From positions 1 to 64,000 of the IMG/VR virus record IMGVR_UViG_3300023179_000016: a stretch of DNA of 64,000 nt. One strand, written 5' to 3'. This document shows, piece after piece, positions 1-11,100 of this stretch. Source of the DNA: a virus. The position numbers and the translations under genes were made by a program. The stretch's first letter is position 1; each line of letters begins with the position of its first letter. A model generated the notes under the pieces. It was not told the origin of the DNA, did not search any database, and worked only from the letters and a program-made list of their open reading frames with translations.

Positions 1-1271
1 TCCTCGATACTCTTAAAGAACTTGCAGATGCGCTTGGCTCTGATCCAAACTTTGCTACCAGCGTAGCCAATAATATTGGTACTGCTAAGCAAGAAGCTAA
101 AGACTATGCTGATGGTCAGGTTGATGCTGAAAAAGTTCGTGCAATGGCTGCTGAAGGCGTTCTTCAGGGCAATATTGATTCTGAACAGACTGCTCGCATT
201 GCTGGCGATAATGCCCTTGATGCTCGTCTTGACGTGCTTGAAGGTGATGAGAACACAGCTGGTTCAGTAGCTAAAGCTCTTAAAGATGCTAAAGCTTACA
301 CTGACCAAGAAGTTTCTTCTGAAGAATCTGCTCGTATTGCTGGCGATAATGCCCTTGATAGCCGTCTTGACGTGCTTGAAGGTGATGAGAACACAGCTGG
401 TTCAGTAGCTAAAGCTCTTAAAGATGCTAAAGCTTACACTGACCAAGAAGTTTCTTCTGAAGAATCTGCTCGTATTGCTGGCGATAATGCCCTTGATGCT
501 CGTCTTGACGTGCTTGAGGCAGATCCAGTCACTAAAACTTATGTTGATAATAAGGTTATAGATCTTACTTCTTCTATAAGCGATGTTGATGCATATGCTC
601 AAGATATACGTGGCGATCTAGATCAAGAAATACTTGATAGAGCTGCAGACGTAAATGCTGAAGAGTCCCGTGCAATGGCTGCTGAAGGCGTTCTTCAGGG
701 CAATATTGATGCTGAAGAATCTGCTCGTGTTGCTGCTGTTTCTGCCGAGGCTCTTGCTCGCTCTACTGAAGATGCTTCTATCCGTTCTGATTTTGCTGCG
801 CAAGATGCTGCAAAGCTTGCAGAAGCTAAAGCTTATACTGACAGTGAAATCGCTGATCTTGTCAATAGTGCACCAGCTGTCCTCGATACTCTTAAAGAAC
901 TTGCAGATGCGCTTGGCTCTGATCCAAACTTTGCTACCAGCGTAGCCAATAATATTGGTACTGCTAAGCAAGAAGCTAAAGACTATGCTGATGGTCAGGT
1001 TGATGCATTAGGCGACAGATTCATGGTTCAGTATAAAGTACTTGAAGATGGCGACATTACTGCAGAAGAATATGCCCTAACCTATAAAGGTTTTGCTAAT
1101 TCTATGGTTGTATCTATCGACAGACTCATGCTTCTTCCTGGAATCGACTATGATATAGTCGTTGAGAACAGTGTTTCTGTTATTAAGTTTACTTCTTCTT
1201 TAATGAGCAGCGATGAAGCACCTCAAAAAGATGATGTTTTAGTTGTTCGTTATCTCAAAGACGTTCGATAA
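1..1271 (+). CDS. Coiled-coil tail-fibre-like virion protein, 5' end outside window
   Basis: The frame is open from the left edge (codons begin at base 3), so only the C-terminal 422 or so residues are visible. They are rich in Ala, Asp, Glu and Lys with a heptad-like pattern, as in trimeric fibre shafts. A 46-residue block (core KAYTDQEVSSEESARIAG) is repeated in tandem, and a second block (core LDTLKELADALGSDPNF) occurs at both ends of the visible part. The last 85 or so residues are non-repetitive and beta-rich, and probably form a cap or an attachment domain. A strong hairpin follows the stop. The next genes downstream are also fibre-like. The role as a virion fibre is inferred from composition and context; no specific family was recognised. 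Confidence 0.75.
   Translation, partial: LDTLKELADALGSDPNFATSVANNIGTAKQEAKDYADGQVDAEKVRAMAAEGVLQGNIDSEQTARIAGDNALDARLDVLEGDENTAGSVAKALKDAKAYTDQEVSSEESARIAGDNALDSRLDVLEGDENTAGSVAKALKDAKAYTDQEVSSEESARIAGDNALDARLDVLEADPVTKTYVDNKVIDLTSSISDVDAYAQDIRGDLDQEILDRAADVNAEESRAMAAEGVLQGNIDAEESARVAAVSAEALARSTEDASIRSDFAAQDAAKLAEAKAYTDSEIADLVNSAPAVLDTLKELADALGSDPNFATSVANNIGTAKQEAKDYADGQVDALGDRFMVQYKVLEDGDITAEEYALTYKGFANSMVVSIDRLMLLPGIDYDIVVENSVSVIKFTSSLMSSDEAPQKDDVLVVRYLKDVR
204..518 (+). repeat. 138-bp tandem repeat inside fibre gene (2 full copies and a part)
   Basis: The sequence from 204 recurs at 342 and again, partly, at 480, an exact period of 138 bp (46 codons), almost identical at the DNA level. 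Near-identity in DNA rather than only in protein points to recent duplication and to possible length variation by recombination. Confidence 0.9.
880..1006 (+). repeat. 127-bp direct repeat of bases 1-127
   Basis: Bases 1-127 and 880-1006 are identical. The copies lie in the same frame of the same gene. A shorter repeat joins 139-180 to 669-710. Together they indicate that the shaft grew by internal duplication. Confidence 0.9.
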
Positions 1272-1288
1272 TATCTCAATTAGTTGAT

Positions 1289-1329
1289 GAATAGACGAGA
1301 AGACGGCTATATGCTCTTCTCGTCTATTC
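1289..1329 (+). terminator. Hairpin terminator after fibre gene
   Basis: Perfect 14-bp stem (1289-1302 with 1316-1329) and a 13-base loop, followed by AT-rich sequence, 17 bases after the stop. There is no clean T run, so it may act partly as an mRNA 3' stabiliser. Confidence 0.7.
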
Positions 1330-1433
1330 GCAACACAATATTTAATTTAATTTTTAATATTTATCTTAACAGATAAGATTACGGTTCATATCAGAATCGG
1401 TTAACTACGGCTAATGCCGGTAAAGGAAAAAAC

Positions 1434-3584
1434 ATGGCAACATTAATGGTTCGTAAAGACGGAACAGGTCAATATACTCAAATCATGGCCGCTATCTATG
1501 CAGCGACCAACGGCGATGTAATCAACATCGGTCCTGGCACTTATAAAGAAAACATAGAATTTTTAGGCAAGAGTCTTACTCTTCAAGGCGCTGGAAAAGA
1601 TCTTACAATTGTAGAGGGTAAGGCAGCTAATGATACTTTAGTTGGAACTTGGTTTGCTGGCGATCAAACAATTACGCTTGCAAATTCGACTAATGCAGTT
1701 GTTGGAAAAGCTATTTCTGGAACAGGTATCACTGCTGGAACTAGAATTGCATCAATAAGCGGAAATCAAATGATGCTTAGTTTGGCGTCTCCAACCTCAG
1801 GAAACTTTTCTAAGAACGTTATCACTTATCAGACTGTTCAATTTTCTGCTGCTCCCACTACCGGTGTTTTTAAATTAGCTTACGGAGCGACTTCAACTGT
1901 AAATATTGCCTATAACGCAACTGTATCAACTATTCAAACCGCTTTAAGAGCAATTTCAGGTCTTGGATCTGTAACCGTTTCAGGTTCTTTTTCGGCTGGA
2001 TTTACAGTGGCTATGGTTGGCGTTACTTCTCCGGTTAATGTCCTTACATCCAATAGCAATACTACTGGCAAAACTATCACTATTTCAAAGACCGGTGCAG
2101 TTACTGCAGGTTCTAGTATCGTGATACTTCCAGATACAACTTCAGTTGCAGTTGGTCAAAAAGTTGACGGTGTTGGTGTAAATGCAACTGTATCTGCTTG
2201 GAATTCGACTACACGCACTATGACCTTAAGTTCTCCAGCCACCGCAAGCAACGACAACGTCACCCTGTACTTTAGACTTGCTAGATCTGGGATAAGCATT
2301 ACGCAGGCAAACAACCCAGCGTCTGTTCCTGCGACAATAGCCATGGCTAATACAAGCGACGGTATGGTGATTAAAGATCTTTGCGTTATCGGCTTTGATT
2401 GGACTTCACCTGGTACAGAAGCCGCTGCCATATCATTTGTAACCGCCAGCGGTCTTGCCCCTGGACACAAAAATTTCATGATTGACGGTTGTAAAATAGT
2501 TGCAAACGGCGATGCTGCGATAATGTCTTCTGCAAATCCATATTTAGATGGTGGAGTAATTCAAAATTGTCTATTTGAAGGCAAGACATTCGCAGGCTCT
2601 GAACCAGCAGATGTGCCGGCATTTTCTACTTTTACTGTCAATGCTGTCATTAAATCTATAGGTGCATCGTCGACAATTGAAGTTTCTAGCACTAAAGGAA
2701 TAGTTGTCGGATCTACAATGCAATCGCCATCTGGCGCTTGGGCATCTAGCGCAACAGTTCAAGCCATAAATGGAAACATACTCACTATCAATAAATTGGT
2801 TTCTGGTCAAGTGAACGATACTATTTCTGCGACCGTATCTAACGTAGCATATGTAGTACCAAACGTAGCAAGAAATCTAGTTTATATAGGTCAAAACGTT
2901 GTCGGCTGTGCGGCTAAAAATATTACTTTTAAAAATAACGTAATAAATGCTCAAACTGGCGCGTATATTGCATCAAGTGACAACAAAAATATGTTTAATT
3001 CTGTTGTTACTATGGAAGTCATAAACGGTGTATGCGAAGGTAACATTATTCTTGCTACATCGATGGTCGGTGTTGGGGCTGGTTTCTCAAACTATCTATT
3101 TAGAAATCGTCAGGCTGGCGCTGTAATTCAATACAATGTTGACTACACCAATGGTCAGTCGTTGTTGAGTGTTTATGCACCAAACGGTTCTGCTAAAGAG
3201 AATATTAAACCTAGCGGTTCATTAGTGTCTCAATCCCAGTCTGCAAATTCTGCTCCAGAGGTTCAAATGAGCGCTGGCGATGTCAATATTTTAAGCGGCA
3301 TATTGAACCATCCAACGTTTAAAGATCAAACCGCATGGAAGATGGTTGCCTTTATTTACAAGCACGAATCTTCGGCTAAACGTTTAGTCGGAGCATTTAA
3401 AGATTTTACCGCCGGTAAAAAAGCAAAAATGCGCAAGAGAAGCGGAATATCGATTGGTCAAAAATATGAATTACATAAAATAATAGTATCAGATGAATCT
3501 AGAAATCTTGCTGTAATTAAGCGCAGCGAAATAGCATCTGCTTCGAATTATGATTTTACATTGTCGTCGGACTGGGAAAATTAA
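1434..3584 (+). CDS. Beta-helix tail fibre or tailspike-like protein
   Basis: 716 residues. The first 60 or so residues match the start of pectate-lyase-like right-handed beta-helix proteins: a short strand, G-x-Y-x-x-I-x-x-A with D-G-D-x-I-x-I-G-P-G-T-Y, then N-I-x-F-x-G-K-S-L-T-L-Q-G-A-G. Later parts (about residues 250-450) again show helix-turn patterns such as I-x-N-C-x-F and N-x-x-F-x-N-N-V-I. The middle is Ser/Thr-rich. Phage tailspikes of this fold often bind or cleave surface polysaccharide, but no catalytic residues can be assigned by eye. AAGGAA precedes the ATG at good spacing. It lies between two other fibre genes. Confidence 0.75.
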   Translation: MATLMVRKDGTGQYTQIMAAIYAATNGDVINIGPGTYKENIEFLGKSLTLQGAGKDLTIVEGKAANDTLVGTWFAGDQTITLANSTNAVVGKAISGTGITAGTRIASISGNQMMLSLASPTSGNFSKNVITYQTVQFSAAPTTGVFKLAYGATSTVNIAYNATVSTIQTALRAISGLGSVTVSGSFSAGFTVAMVGVTSPVNVLTSNSNTTGKTITISKTGAVTAGSSIVILPDTTSVAVGQKVDGVGVNATVSAWNSTTRTMTLSSPATASNDNVTLYFRLARSGISITQANNPASVPATIAMANTSDGMVIKDLCVIGFDWTSPGTEAAAISFVTASGLAPGHKNFMIDGCKIVANGDAAIMSSANPYLDGGVIQNCLFEGKTFAGSEPADVPAFSTFTVNAVIKSIGASSTIEVSSTKGIVVGSTMQSPSGAWASSATVQAINGNILTINKLVSGQVNDTISATVSNVAYVVPNVARNLVYIGQNVVGCAAKNITFKNNVINAQTGAYIASSDNKNMFNSVVTMEVINGVCEGNIILATSMVGVGAGFSNYLFRNRQAGAVIQYNVDYTNGQSLLSVYAPNGSAKENIKPSGSLVSQSQSANSAPEVQMSAGDVNILSGILNHPTFKDQTAWKMVAFIYKHESSAKRLVGAFKDFTAGKKAKMRKRSGISIGQKYELHKIIVSDESRNLAVIKRSEIASASNYDFTLSSDWEN

Positions 3585-3637
3585 TCGAACAATATAATAA
3601 TGTTTTATTTACAAGTATAGGATAACAGGAAATTTTT

Positions 3638-6600
3638 ATGTCAGATATTAGAATTAAGAAAAAATTTATAGGTTCAGGAACAGTAGGAACAGAAAAGATA
3701 CTATTAGAAAACGATAGTGCTGTTCGCGCGCGAAATGCCGCAAATGGCGCAGATGTTGATCTATTTAAATTAAACGGTAGTGATAGATTAGAGTTTTTAA
3801 CCATACCTCAAGTACCAGCAGATCCGCAAGATGCAGATGATCTTGCTCGTAAGCAATATGTAGATTCGCTTGTAAGTGGAATAGAATCTATGCGCAGTGA
3901 GGTCATAACCTTATCTGAACAGCAAATAAACAATCAATATATTGATTTAGAATTTAAAATAAATACTGATGGTTTATTTGTTGCCACTGATTCACGAATT
4001 CTATTGTTTAAGAACGTGGACTATTCATTAAGTGAAGTCATGAATTCGAGCGGCGAAACCATAAGTCGTTTAAGTTTTATGGGACCTTCAGCTATTAATG
4101 GAGATACAGAATTAAAAGAAAACGATGTTCTCTACATAAATTATTTTCCAGTAAGCGGAATATCTATTAGTAGTGGGGGCGGAGGCGGAAGCGGTCAAGA
4201 TGGTCGTTCTGTATTGTCTGGTTCTTCAAATCCATCGTCTGGTGCAGGTAATTTAGGTGATTTTTATATTAATACTACTAGTTGGAATATATTTGGGCCT
4301 AAAACACTTTCTGGATGGGGATCTGGCACATCGCTAGTAGGTGCTACTGGCCAACAAGGTCTTATCGGTCCGCAGGGTCCTATCGGTCCACAAGGTCCTG
4401 CTGGCGCAGATGGCGCAGATGGATCTATAGGTCCACAAGGTTTACAGGGTCTTACCGGCCCACAAGGTGCTACTGGTGCTACTGGTGCAACTGGCCCACA
4501 AGGTCCTGCTGGTGCAACTGGTGCAACTGGTGCTACTGGCCCGCAAGGCCCTGCTGGTGCAACTATTATTGAGGGATTTCAATATTATCAAGACGATTTA
4601 CGCTATCCAATGGTTCTTGATGCGGCTAATAAAGTAAGAGTAAATTTAGCACAGGATTATCAATTAAATGATCTTAGGGTAGGAGATAAAATAGTTAGTG
4701 GAAATTGGTGGAGCAATGGTCCAAGCGGTCCTCATATAGCTTCTATAGTTAGAACTGCAAATTATTTAGATATAACTTTTACAGCAGATCTCAAAGACGT
4801 TTTAATTAATAGCGGTTGGGCTATTCAAAGCCTAGTTGTTCTTATGAAAAATTTTGACAACGTATCGCCTCCAGTTGAATACACTGGATCAAACGGCGAT
4901 TACTATTTAGCTAAAATTAGCCCTACAGACGTTCGTTTATATGGCCCTAAAACAGATGGATCTTGGAGTTCTTCTTATGTCCAATTGATTGGTCCTGCTG
5001 GCCCTGCTGGCGCCGATGGTGCTGCTGGTGCTGCTGGTGCTAACGGTGTTGATGGCGCAACGATCATCGCAGGCCTCTACGAATATGATGAGGTGAACGA
5101 CAGAAATATCGTCCCACCTAATCTTGGCAAAGTCGGCGACTATTTTATAGAAAAGACTATTTATCACATCCATGGACCCAAAACTGCGTCAGGCTGGCCT
5201 ATATCCGGTCTCAATATGCAAGGACCTCGAGGTCCAGAAGGTCCTCGTGGTCTTACTGGCTCGCGTGGCGCAACTGGTGCAACTGGCGCAACTGGTGCAA
5301 CTGGTGCAACTGGTGCAACTGGTGCAACTGGTGCTACTGGTCCACAAGGCCCGCAAGGTCCTGCTGGTCAAGCTTTTTCTATAGCTAAAGTGTACGTTTC
5401 ATTGTCTGAATTGTTAGCGGATACTAGTCCATCGGGAATTGTTTCGGGTCAATTTGCTATAATTGACACTGGAAATGCAGAAGACGCAGATAACGCAAAA
5501 CTTTATCTTTGGGATGGATCTTCATATGGTTATATAACAGATTTGAGTGGCGCACAAGGTATGACTGGTCCACAAGGTCCACAAGGTATACAAGGTCCAC
5601 AAGGCGATACCGGTCCACAAGGTCCACAAGGCGATACCGGTCCACAAGGTCCTACTGGCGCAACTGGAGCAACTGGCGCAACTGGAGCAACTGGTCCACA
5701 AGGCCCGCAAGGTCCTCAAGGCTTGAAGGGCGATACTGGCGATCAAGGCCCGCAAGGTCCTCAAGGCTTGAAGGGCGATACTGGCGCGCAAGGCGTGGCT
5801 GGAAATAATGGAGCTGCTGCTAGTATCTCAGTTGGAACCGTCACTACTGGCGCGGCAGGATCATCCGCGACTGTGACCAATGCCGGAACTTCAAGCGCCG
5901 CCGTATTCAATTTCGTAATACCTAAAGGTGATAATGCTGTCATCACTGGCGCTGCCAGCACTATCACAAGCTCTGATCTGACCGTTAATCGCGCGGTGAT
6001 ATCGAACGCTTCAGGAAAAATTGCTGTCTCGGCTGCGACTGATACCGAATTGGGCTATCTTTCGGGAGTTACTAGCTCAATTCAAAATCAATTCACAACA
6101 AAAGCAAATCTTGCTGGCGGGAACAATTTTGCCGGAAAACAAATAACTACGGCTAACGCATCTGAAGCAGGATTGATGATTGGTTCAACCGCGAGCGATC
6201 CTAGCTTACTGGCTAATGGGGATATTTGGTACAACTCGGCAACTAACGAGTTAAAGCATCGGCAAAATGGCGTTTCAATTCCAAATCGTAATCTGCTCGG
6301 AGTTAGAGTCTTATCTACGGTCGGAGTCGGGACCTATACGCCTACCCCCGGAACGAAATATGCAGATATCACCTTGATTGGGGGCGGTGGAGGCGGCGGT
6401 GGAGTTACCGGCGCAACATCGAGCGTGGGTGTCGGAGGCGGCGGTATGTCGGGAAATATCATACGACTTTATTTGACCGTTACTTTGGCAAGTTATTCAA
6501 TCAGCATCGGAGCTGGAGGAGCGGGCGGAATAGGAGGGAATTCGGGTGACACAGGCGGCACAACTTGGATTAACACTGGCAGCGCAATTAACTGCTTTGG

Positions 6601-6934
6601 CGGGATTGGCGGACTTGTCGGCGCTGCTGGAACTACAGTCGCTTTTGTGGCCGGTGGAAGCACTGCCACCGCGCCGCCTACGGCGGGATTTATCAACGTA
6701 AGAGGTACTCCCGGAAGTGTAGGCATACGCCTCAGCGGGACAGTGGGACGACCGGGTGCAGGCGCAAGTTCTCCATTTGGCGCGGGAGGTGCCTCAGTCG
6801 GAGTGAACGGTTCCGGCGAGAACGGTACGGGCTACGGCGCTGGAGGGAGCGGCGCATTGAGCACTCAGGCGACCGGCACCTTTAACGGCGGCAGCGGTAG
6901 CCAAGGCGCGATCATCATTTTCGAGTACGCATAG
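3638..6934 (+). CDS. Collagen-like tail fibre with glycine-rich tip
   Basis: 1098 residues. About 190 N-terminal residues are followed by three collagen-like G-x-Y tracts (about residues 235-308, 450-475 and 530-725) separated by small globular inserts that share the motif Y-x-x-G-P-K-T. The C-terminal 200 or so residues are very Gly-rich (GGGGGG, GAGGAGG), like the adhesive tips of some phage fibres. Collagen-like phage fibres are known to form trimers. DNA composition shifts to clearly GC-richer from about 5.8-6.1 kb to the stop, which suggests that the tip was acquired separately. A displaced fibre end lies just downstream. AGGAAATTTTT precedes the ATG. Confidence 0.8.
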   Translation: MSDIRIKKKFIGSGTVGTEKILLENDSAVRARNAANGADVDLFKLNGSDRLEFLTIPQVPADPQDADDLARKQYVDSLVSGIESMRSEVITLSEQQINNQYIDLEFKINTDGLFVATDSRILLFKNVDYSLSEVMNSSGETISRLSFMGPSAINGDTELKENDVLYINYFPVSGISISSGGGGGSGQDGRSVLSGSSNPSSGAGNLGDFYINTTSWNIFGPKTLSGWGSGTSLVGATGQQGLIGPQGPIGPQGPAGADGADGSIGPQGLQGLTGPQGATGATGATGPQGPAGATGATGATGPQGPAGATIIEGFQYYQDDLRYPMVLDAANKVRVNLAQDYQLNDLRVGDKIVSGNWWSNGPSGPHIASIVRTANYLDITFTADLKDVLINSGWAIQSLVVLMKNFDNVSPPVEYTGSNGDYYLAKISPTDVRLYGPKTDGSWSSSYVQLIGPAGPAGADGAAGAAGANGVDGATIIAGLYEYDEVNDRNIVPPNLGKVGDYFIEKTIYHIHGPKTASGWPISGLNMQGPRGPEGPRGLTGSRGATGATGATGATGATGATGATGATGPQGPQGPAGQAFSIAKVYVSLSELLADTSPSGIVSGQFAIIDTGNAEDADNAKLYLWDGSSYGYITDLSGAQGMTGPQGPQGIQGPQGDTGPQGPQGDTGPQGPTGATGATGATGATGPQGPQGPQGLKGDTGDQGPQGPQGLKGDTGAQGVAGNNGAAASISVGTVTTGAAGSSATVTNAGTSSAAVFNFVIPKGDNAVITGAASTITSSDLTVNRAVISNASGKIAVSAATDTELGYLSGVTSSIQNQFTTKANLAGGNNFAGKQITTANASEAGLMIGSTASDPSLLANGDIWYNSATNELKHRQNGVSIPNRNLLGVRVLSTVGVGTYTPTPGTKYADITLIGGGGGGGGVTGATSSVGVGGGGMSGNIIRLYLTVTLASYSISIGAGGAGGIGGNSGDTGGTTWINTGSAINCFGGIGGLVGAAGTTVAFVAGGSTATAPPTAGFINVRGTPGSVGIRLSGTVGRPGAGASSPFGAGGASVGVNGSGENGTGYGAGGSGALSTQATGTFNGGSGSQGAIIIFEYA
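5269..5340 (+). repeat. 9-bp microsatellite coding G-A-T triplets
   Basis: About eight near-exact copies of GCAACTGGT encode a collagen-like run. Such tracts change length easily by slippage. Similar shorter tracts occur at about 4462-4563 and 5650-5700. Confidence 0.85.
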
Positions 6935-6965
6935 TTTTATTGAGTTTTCTTCAATATATCCGTAA

Positions 6966-7064
6966 GATAGGATACGCGACGGGGGCAGTCTCGCCTCAGC
7001 GCTTGACTACAGCGCGATCAGCGACAACGTGGACAACCTTGAGTTCGTTCAGGTGTACTCGTAA
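6966..7064 (+). pseudogene. Remnant of a displaced tail-fibre C-terminus
   Basis: After the stop of the preceding gene, an open frame without a start codon encodes about 32 residues and ends in TAA at 7062. Its end, LDYSAISDNVDNLEFVQVYS, resembles the repeated x-D-Y-x-x-I-x-x-x-V tails of phage structural proteins. It is GC-rich, like the fibre tip before it. It is read as the leftover 3' end of an earlier fibre tip after domain replacement; that reading is inference. Confidence 0.5.
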
Positions 7065-7072
7065 TATGCGCG

Positions 7073-7113
7073 GAGTGGCTTGGGTAGGTTATTTAAACCT
7101 GCTTGAGCCACTC
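7073..7113 (+). terminator. Hairpin terminator after fibre block
   Basis: GAGTGGCT (7073-7080) pairs with AGCCACTC (7106-7113). An inner AGGTT/AACCT stem extends it. It follows the fibre remnant. Confidence 0.6.
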
Positions 7114-7290
7114 TAATAGCTGAAATAATTATTGTCAAACTAATTATATTGTGATAAATAAAGTATTAGAATCAACAGATTAGTTGATTTAAATTCAAAC
7201 AGAGCTTTATATATTATATTTATGCAAGTATCGTAGATGGCGGGAAAATCAGTAGAGCAATTAGTAAAATATATGAGTCATATAATAATA

Positions 7291-7299
7291 TGATATAAT
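7291..7299 (+). promoter_or_regulatory. Extended -10 promoter
   Basis: TGATATAAT, a perfect extended -10 element, lies 24 bases before the next start codon within very AT-rich DNA. Confidence 0.5.
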
Positions 7300-7323
7300 A
7301 TATAAATTATATTATAGTAAATT

Positions 7324-7695
7324 ATGTCTATAAGTCGTACTAATTTTGATATCGATCAGGGTTCAGATTTCATATTAAATATGGCCCTTCTAGACTCTGA
7401 AAATAACCCAATTGATTTGACAGGCGCTGAAATATTAGGTCATATCAGAAAGACTGCATCTAGCGATAAGATCGAGACCGAATTCGACTTTGTCCCTGTT
7501 AATCTAGCAAATGGCGAATTTATAATAAGATTACCTGCCGCTAAGACTTCTTTATTAAAGATCATGCCTTCTTTTGCTGCAGAAAGAACTATTACGCAAT
7601 ATGCGTACGATATAAAAATAGCCTATCCAGATGGCGCCATAAATAGAATCCTCACCGGCATCATCAATATATCACCCGAAGTTACTAGAGAATAA
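7324..7695 (+). CDS. Small virion structural protein, conserved in tailed phages
   Basis: 123 residues: start S-x-S-R-T-x-F-D-I-D-Q-G-S-x-F, middle D-L-T-G-A, end G-x-I-N-I-S-P-E-V-T-R. As I recall, this layout is typical of a short beta-sandwich protein found near baseplate or fibre genes in many large phages. It has no signal peptide or membrane segment. It is followed after 1 base by the next gene. The exact position in the virion is unknown. Confidence 0.65.
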   Translation: MSISRTNFDIDQGSDFILNMALLDSENNPIDLTGAEILGHIRKTASSDKIETEFDFVPVNLANGEFIIRLPAAKTSLLKIMPSFAAERTITQYAYDIKIAYPDGAINRILTGIINISPEVTRE

Positions 7696-7696
7696 G

Positions 7697-8053
7697 ATGG
7701 CAACAACTATAGTTAAAACTATCGTAATAAGGGAACAGTCTACTCCGATAAAGACTATAGTTGTTAATCGGGGACCTAGAGGTCTTTCTGGTACATCTCA
7801 AGAATACGCTATAGTAACACAGACATTTAATTTAAGTAATCAAAACATATTAGATAAAAAAGTAATTCTTAGTTCTGCGCCGGTCAATGAAGATATAACA
7901 TTAACTGTCGATGGAGCGGGCGCTGCCTCTATAATAAATACTGATTTCGCCCTAATAAATAATAGAGAGATATCTTGGGCAGGTCTTCGTCTAGAGTTTA
8001 TATTGGACAATAGCGACACCGTATATATAAGTTATCGCACAAGAACATCTTAA
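7697..8053 (+). CDS. Hypothetical virion-associated protein
   Basis: 118 residues, not recognised. The N-terminus is a beta-rich stretch with two T-I-V repeats followed by a collagen-like R-G-P-R-G-L-S-G segment. The rest is predicted beta. It follows the previous gene directly and is probably co-transcribed. The Gly-Pro motif and the context suggest a fibre or baseplate accessory protein, but this is inference. Confidence 0.6.
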   Translation: MATTIVKTIVIREQSTPIKTIVVNRGPRGLSGTSQEYAIVTQTFNLSNQNILDKKVILSSAPVNEDITLTVDGAGAASIINTDFALINNREISWAGLRLEFILDNSDTVYISYRTRTS

Positions 8054-8055
8054 TC

Positions 8056-8064
8056 GTGATATAA
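8056..8064 (+). promoter_or_regulatory. Extended -10 promoter
   Basis: TGATATAAT overlaps nothing coding and lies 46 bases before the start of the next large gene. Confidence 0.5.
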
Positions 8065-8109
8065 TATTTATTCTTGCAAATGGTTGTGAGAATACGGTAA
8101 GGTGTGGTA

Positions 8110-11100
8110 ATGTTAGAAAAACGTCTGATTGCGGTTTCTCCGCAATCGTTTATTGCTGACGGTGGCAGCGATGGTTTAATCAGTGTTAATGACACTAGTT
8201 TATTTAAAGTAAAACAAGAAGTTATAATTACAGCTACTTCTTTGCCAACTTTAGATCAAATAGAAATAAAAAGAATCATAAATTCTAATGTCATGTTTGT
8301 GGGTCCTAAAGGCGGAAACATAGATTCTAGAATTAATGTAAGCGCATATACATTAATTTTATCAGCTAAAATATCTGCTAACGAGCAAAAAAGACCATCA
8401 ATACCGTTTGAAGAATACACTAGGGCCGTCTATGACGAAGAGCCTATTGTAGCCGATAGAGTTGTTTCAGTCGACAAACATGGTCAATACTATACTGTTG
8501 ATAACCCTCTCCCCGTACAGCTATCCGACGGGTCTTTAAACATCGGCACGGTAAATGCAGAGTTAGAGGTACAACTAAGTCACAAGGATGGTTATCCTAA
8601 TACTGGCGATGTAGCCGATTCTGTAAGAATAGGTGACGGTACAGAAACATTAGCTATAAACGCAGATGGATCTATTAATGCCAATGCAACTGTAACTGCA
8701 AATAACTTAGATATTAGAGATTTAACATTTGCAACTGATAAAGTTGATGTATCTGGCTCAAATGTTAATGCAACTGTAACTGCAAATAACTTAGATATTA
8801 GAGATTTAACATTTGCAACTGATAAAGTTGATGTGTCTGGCTCAAATGTTAATGCAACTGTAACTGCAAATAACTTAGATATTAGAGATTTAAATCATAC
8901 TCAAGATTCTATAAAAATCGGAGATGGAATAGATTTTCTAGCGATTAATTCTGATGGTTCAATAAACACAAATACTGAGATTAGCGCTACAGACGGGGAC
9001 AATATTGGACTACAGGTTCAGCAGAGAAATTTAACGCCAGACGATACAAAATATAATAAAAAAGTCACTGCTGTTACAGGCTCTGGCACATACGGCGATA
9101 CAACATCGCTTGATGTATCGCTTCACGATCAAAATGGTAATGCCTATACGACATTAAATCCACTGCCGGTGAACTCAACCGCAATACTAAATAAACTAAG
9201 CGCACCATTAGATTTTTTTGGTAATCAATCTGTATCAATTAGAACAAATCAAATCGAGGTCCAATTAGATGACATTAATTGGACTAATTTTATAGATGCT
9301 ATAAATGTAAGTACGGGTTCAGCATCGCAAGCTAATGGTCAAGTTACACTTACTACTGGCACTAATGCTAATGGTCGCTATGCGATAATCAGTAAGGACT
9401 TTGTTAAATATAGACCAAATTCAGAAGTTGGATGGGGCTTTACGTGGGCATTTCCTACTGTGTCAATAATCGGTGTAACTTTGAGAATCGGCGCCACCGA
9501 CGACGCGACTACTTGGGCCAATAGTGTTTTCTTCTCGCATGAGGATGGAATCTTTTCGTTGAAATATAGTCGTAACGGTACTATTATATTCAGTGCGCAG
9601 CGATCTTCATGGCTAGATCCGTGCAATGGTGCTGCAGGCAGCGCATATGTAGATTTTGCAGGTAATCCGGTCGTAATGGATATATCTAAAGATCAACTTT
9701 CTCGTATTAGAGCTGGTCTATTTGGTCATGCTGGTTTTATTGTTGAGATACTTGCTCCAAACCAGACATGGGTAACCATTTACAGACACACAAATATCAA
9801 CGATGCCTCGGTTCCAGTATTCTCTAACTTTGATCTTAAGGTTGCAGCTGAAGTTAAAAAAGTGGCAGCAGGTTCTGGTGTATATACTCTTTCTAGTGCA
9901 TGTTGGGCTGGTTGGGCAGGATCTCAGTTGATTAGGCTGTCTGATCCTATCTCAGATAGATCACTTACTCAGATTACAAGAACTATAATTGAAGGTAAAT
10001 CTAGTTCTGGCGGCGGCACATTTATTCCGGTTAAGGTAAATCCTTCTGGATCGTTAGAAGTGTCTCTTGGCGATATTGCCGGCGTTACCGGCCAAGACAC
10101 AATGGCTAATTCTTTGCCGGTCACTATAGCTTCAGATCAGACACCGGTAGATGCCGGTGTGGTTCTAGGCGATCAATATACTCCAAACATACCTGACACC
10201 GGGACAACTCAAACTAGGCTATTAACCGATCCCGATAATCAACTAAAGATTCGTGGAAATATGTTGACAGACGAAGGAACGTACAGAGACGATTTTTCTG
10301 GTATATCGCTTTCACCCGATTGGGTAGTTTCTACCAATGGTTCTGCATCGTATTCCGTCGGATCTTCTCTATTAACGTTATCTTCAGGCGTTACATCTGG
10401 TAATAGAGTTACTGCTGTCTACGCCGGTGATTATGGTCCAATAAGTCTTAGAACAAATTTTAGCATTTCCAATAGATCTGCAAATCAGGTTGTAACTGTA
10501 GGTTTTCAAGATTCTGGGGCAGGTGCGTATTTTGAATTTACAGGTACAAATAATACTCAATTAAGATGTATTACTCAATCTTCCACGGATCCCACCGATT
10601 TTCAAATCACTGCTATTAATTATTTTAATGGCTCCAACAGCAGTCAAAGTCATGAATATTACATAGAAGTTCAACCAGATCAGGTTAGTTTCTTATTGGA
10701 CCAGCAGTTAATAGCTCAACATAGGTTGCATTTACCCGGACCATATGATGTGGTTGATTTAAATTTAGAGGTGTTAAATACAGGCGCCGCAACAAACACG
10801 AATATAGTGTTTGATTATATTTATTTGATAAACCAAGATTCGATACAAATAAATAACTCGTTCGATGGAGATTCTTTACCGATAAGACAAAAGACAGGGT
10901 TTATATCAACATACGCTGCAGCTACAGCAAATTTTACGTATGCAGCTAATGGTACTGATATTTTTACTATAACCGGTAGTAATTCAAAAGTAGTTAAAAT
11001 AAAACATATATCTGTAGATGGTACTCAAACTGCTACCGCAACTAGAACCGTAAGTTTAATAAAAAGATCTAGTCAAAATGTAGGTGGAACTTTTACCAAT

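Noticed and set aside
204-518. CRISPR array
   Set aside because: The regular repeat is a 138-bp in-frame coding duplication with no spacer structure and no cas genes.
4315-5808. Several long frames on both strands over the collagen-like tracts
   Set aside because: They are low-complexity translations (runs of S, T, C or W, R) of the 9-bp repeats in wrong frames, opposite or inside a clear fibre gene.
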